Below are positions 4,450-6,226 of a stretch of 6,226 nt of DNA, piece by piece. The notes under the pieces are model-generated. The model was not told the DNA's origin, ran no database searches, and was given only the letters and a program-made list of their open reading frames with translations. Within the stretch, counting starts at the first letter, position 1. Every line of letters begins with the position of its first letter. The stretch is from Candidatus Sifarchaeum subterraneum (GTDB taxonomy: Archaea > Asgardarchaeota > Sifarchaeia > Sifarchaeales > Sifarchaeaceae): positions 1 to 6,226 of the forward strand of contig JAECRX010000233.1 of the NCBI GenBank assembly GCA_016292335.1, in the 5' to 3' direction. The position numbers and the translations under genes are program-made.

Positions 4450-6226
4450 TTGCAGAGTGACTTTATTTTTCAAAAATTGACACTGAAGAATTTCATGCTG
4501 CATAAAGACACAGAAATTGCATTAGGTAAAAGACCGTTATTGTTGATTACAGGAGCTAATGGTTCAGGCAAAACACAAATTATCGATGCATTAATTTTGT
4601 GTCTCGGATTCATCCCTAGAAGAGCCAAAGTAAAAGGATCAGGGTCTTTGATTGGAAATTTTGACAGGACGGCAAAGGTCGTTTTAGAATTAAATAATTC
4701 TATGAATAATAATGATACCAGATTCTTTACCACATCTGACGCAGATTTGAACAGATTGGCAGATCGTGATCAGATTTTCATCGAAGCTAAAGTCTACAAA
4801 GATGGAAGAACAGTTTATAGCATAAACGGATTTCGCGCAATAGGTGGACGTAAAATCACACGAAGAGATATCCAAGAAATATTTCGATCGTTGAATATCA
4901 GAGGGGACAACCGGTTAGCTTTCACCGAAGAGGGATCCGTAGACGTATTTGCAAGTGAAAGCACCAAAAACAAACTAAATACCATCCTGGAAATTGTCGG
5001 TCTGAAAAAATATAAAGAAGACATAATTGAGGCGGAGAAAGAAGTAACCAGTCGTATCCGCGAAACGGAACCCCTGAGGAAGAAATTATTAACAGAGGAA
5101 AAGTATCTGGACGCATTAAGCGAAAGTTTAGAGCAAATAAAACAAAAGAAGAGACTTGTTAAACTTCTTGAAGCATTGGAAATTGAATTGGCATGGTCTG
5201 AAGTAATGGTAGAAGAGAAAAAAAGGAATCTGATTCAAGAGGAAATCGATTTAAGAAATGAAAAGAGTCAAAAGATTTCCAAATCTTTAGAACAGGTCGA
5301 AGAGGGCATTATCAGAAAAAAAGAAGACCTGCAACTAGTGTGTAGTCGAGCAAATGAAAAAGAACAGTTAATAAATCATACTTTTCAAGAAATTTCTAGA
5401 TTGGAGAGTGAGAAACAGAGCGAACTTGAGTCAATCAAGCGATCAAGCAATCGTACGCAGGAATATACGGAAAAAATTGAATCCTTAGAAGACAAATTAA
5501 AGACGATTACTGAAGGAGATCCAACAAAAAATATACAAAAAATTGAAAAAGAAATAGAAGAGGTTCAAATAAAAATAGATGACATAAGAGAAAAATATTC
5601 TAAGACGAAGAGGAAACTAGATGCTTTGAAAACCCTAAAAACTACCAGTGATGAAAGAAAGGATTCTGAGTTTATCATGACACACTTTGAAAAGGAGCTG
5701 CTCAACGCCAGTATGATATTAAAAAAAGAACTAGATAAAAGAGGGTTATCCAACAGTGTCATAGGTCCAATATACACATTAATAGATGTGAAGAGAGCAC
5801 ATGAAGAGTGGAGAAACGCAGTTAAAACGTTGATTGGCAGACATTTGTATACATTCATTGCGTTAGATAGAGACGCATTGAAAAAAGCAAAAAAAATCTA
5901 CGACGCAAAATGGCCTGACCGAAAACCCCCGATTATCGTTGCGCGACTTGATAAAAATGATAGAAGAGAAATGTATAAAGAAGAACATTCTCCAAAACTC
6001 CCTCCAACCGTTTATGATTGGAGGATAAACCGGATTAAAGGACATGGATTAGCAGTATTCTTTTTGAATAAAGTTATGAAAATTATCGTTGCTCGACTTG
6101 ATAAAAATGGTAGAAGAGAAATATATAAAGAAGAACATTCTCCAAAACTCCCTCCAATCGTTTATGATTGGGGGATAAATCTGATCAAAGGACATGAATT
6201 AGCAATATTCTTTTTGAATAAAGTTA
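4450..6226 (+). CDS. SMC-family ATPase, Smc5/6-like features; N-terminal half (C-terminus beyond right edge)
   Basis: The frame from TTG 4450 is open for 592 codons to the window edge. Residues 9-34 (FQKLTLKNFMLHKD and on) form the first SMC strands. Walker A is GANGSGKT (35-42), followed by QIIDALILCLG. Residues about 140-185 read SLNIRGDNRLAFTEEGSVDVFA, then ILEIVGLKKYKEDI. The NI-DN-F-V-FA spacing resembles Smc5 (NIQVDNLCQFLPQ..V..FA) more than canonical Smc. The Q-loop Gln is replaced by Glu161. About 190-425 is a Glu/Lys-rich coiled-coil arm. From about 432, LSNSVIGPIYTLIDVKRAHEE and AVKTLIGRHLYTFIAL match the first half of an SMC hinge. From residue 495 a 50-residue segment occurs twice in tandem. 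The signature motif and Walker B would lie in the C-terminal half, off the window. Known role of the family: ATP-driven DNA tethering, looping or repair, in a complex with kleisin-type partners; none is visible here. The Smc5/6 placement is inference; SMC membership is firm. Confidence 0.88.
   Translation, partial: MQSDFIFQKLTLKNFMLHKDTEIALGKRPLLLITGANGSGKTQIIDALILCLGFIPRRAKVKGSGSLIGNFDRTAKVVLELNNSMNNNDTRFFTTSDADLNRLADRDQIFIEAKVYKDGRTVYSINGFRAIGGRKITRRDIQEIFRSLNIRGDNRLAFTEEGSVDVFASESTKNKLNTILEIVGLKKYKEDIIEAEKEVTSRIRETEPLRKKLLTEEKYLDALSESLEQIKQKKRLVKLLEALEIELAWSEVMVEEKKRNLIQEEIDLRNEKSQKISKSLEQVEEGIIRKKEDLQLVCSRANEKEQLINHTFQEISRLESEKQSELESIKRSSNRTQEYTEKIESLEDKLKTITEGDPTKNIQKIEKEIEEVQIKIDDIREKYSKTKRKLDALKTLKTTSDERKDSEFIMTHFEKELLNASMILKKELDKRGLSNSVIGPIYTLIDVKRAHEEWRNAVKTLIGRHLYTFIALDRDALKKAKKIYDAKWPDRKPPIIVARLDKNDRREMYKEEHSPKLPPTVYDWRINRIKGHGLAVFFLNKVMKIIVARLDKNGRREIYKEEHSPKLPPIVYDWGINLIKGHELAIFFLNKV
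5932..6081 (+). repeat. tandem repeat copy 1, 150 bp, within the SMC hinge region
   Basis: First copy of an exact 50-codon unit starting ATTATCGTTGCGCGACTTG, encoding IIVARLDKND to FFLNKVMK (SMC residues 495-544). The preceding 51 bases do not match the corresponding bases before copy 2, so the left boundary is sharp at 5932. It follows directly on the first half of the hinge and plausibly corresponds to the second half of that domain. Confidence 0.9.
6082..6226 (+). repeat. tandem repeat copy 2 (145 of 150 bp visible)
   Basis: Matches copy 1 at a constant offset of 150 bp with no gap; 135 of 145 positions are identical. Seven of the ten differences change the amino acid (D/G, M/I, T/I, R/G, R/L, G/E, V/I) and three are silent. 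The frame stays open. The window ends inside this copy, so the total number of copies cannot be told. Confidence 0.9.

Noticed and set aside
4470..5116. Four minus-strand frames of 61-87 codons
   Set aside because: All lie opposite the SMC ATPase head, which has clear motifs on the plus strand.
5565..6045. Minus-strand frames of 97 and 60 codons opposite the SMC coil and hinge
   Set aside because: Ser/Phe/Leu-rich complements of Glu/Lys-rich coiled-coil codons, a common artefact.

Overview
The window is AT-rich DNA from what looks like an archaeon. The evidence is a GGQ-motif protein built from archaeal/eukaryotic release factor 1 (aRF1) domains, promoters with an archaeal TATA spacing and start codons with almost no leader, T-rich terminators, and a polytopic GT-C glycosyltransferase beside a secreted, membrane-anchored transglutaminase-like protein. 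An SMC protein with Smc5/6-like features and the eukaryote-like flavour of the set would fit an Asgard-type or similar uncultivated lineage. That is an impression; no taxonomic marker is present.

Layout. Three genes lie on the minus strand, read from right to left. They are an aRF1-like protein that lacks the stop-codon-recognition domain (2664-3446, possibly starting at 3494), a secreted transglutaminase-like protein (1046-2533), and a GT-C membrane glycosyltransferase cut by the left edge (1-856; TTG start, so easily missed). The aRF1-like gene ends in a hairpin plus T-run. The other two genes each carry nearly the same promoter element (CATTTTAAAyC) 20-21 nt before their start codons, so they are probably transcribed separately, as leaderless mRNAs under similar promoters.

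A divergent spacer of about 200 bp (3495-3696) holds an almost perfect 30-bp dyad, the best regulatory-site candidate in the window. To its right on the plus strand are a YhbS-type GNAT acetyltransferase (3697-4224) and, after a 225-bp spacer with two small inverted repeats, an SMC-family ATPase (4450 to the right edge; TTG start with a good Shine-Dalgarno). The SMC gene is open to the end of the window. It shows the N-terminal ATPase half, the first coiled-coil arm and the start of the hinge.

Most unusual points: (1) an exact in-frame 150-bp (50-codon) tandem duplication inside the SMC hinge region, with the second copy running off the window; (2) a GGQ peptidyl-tRNA-hydrolase-type protein with no decoding domain and no zinc minidomain, a possible ribosome-rescue factor; (3) a glutamate where the SMC Q-loop glutamine is expected; (4) the 30-bp dyad between divergent genes; (5) the shared promoter element. 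I see no rRNA, tRNA, CRISPR array or insertion sequence. No stretch above 300 bases lacks a gene.
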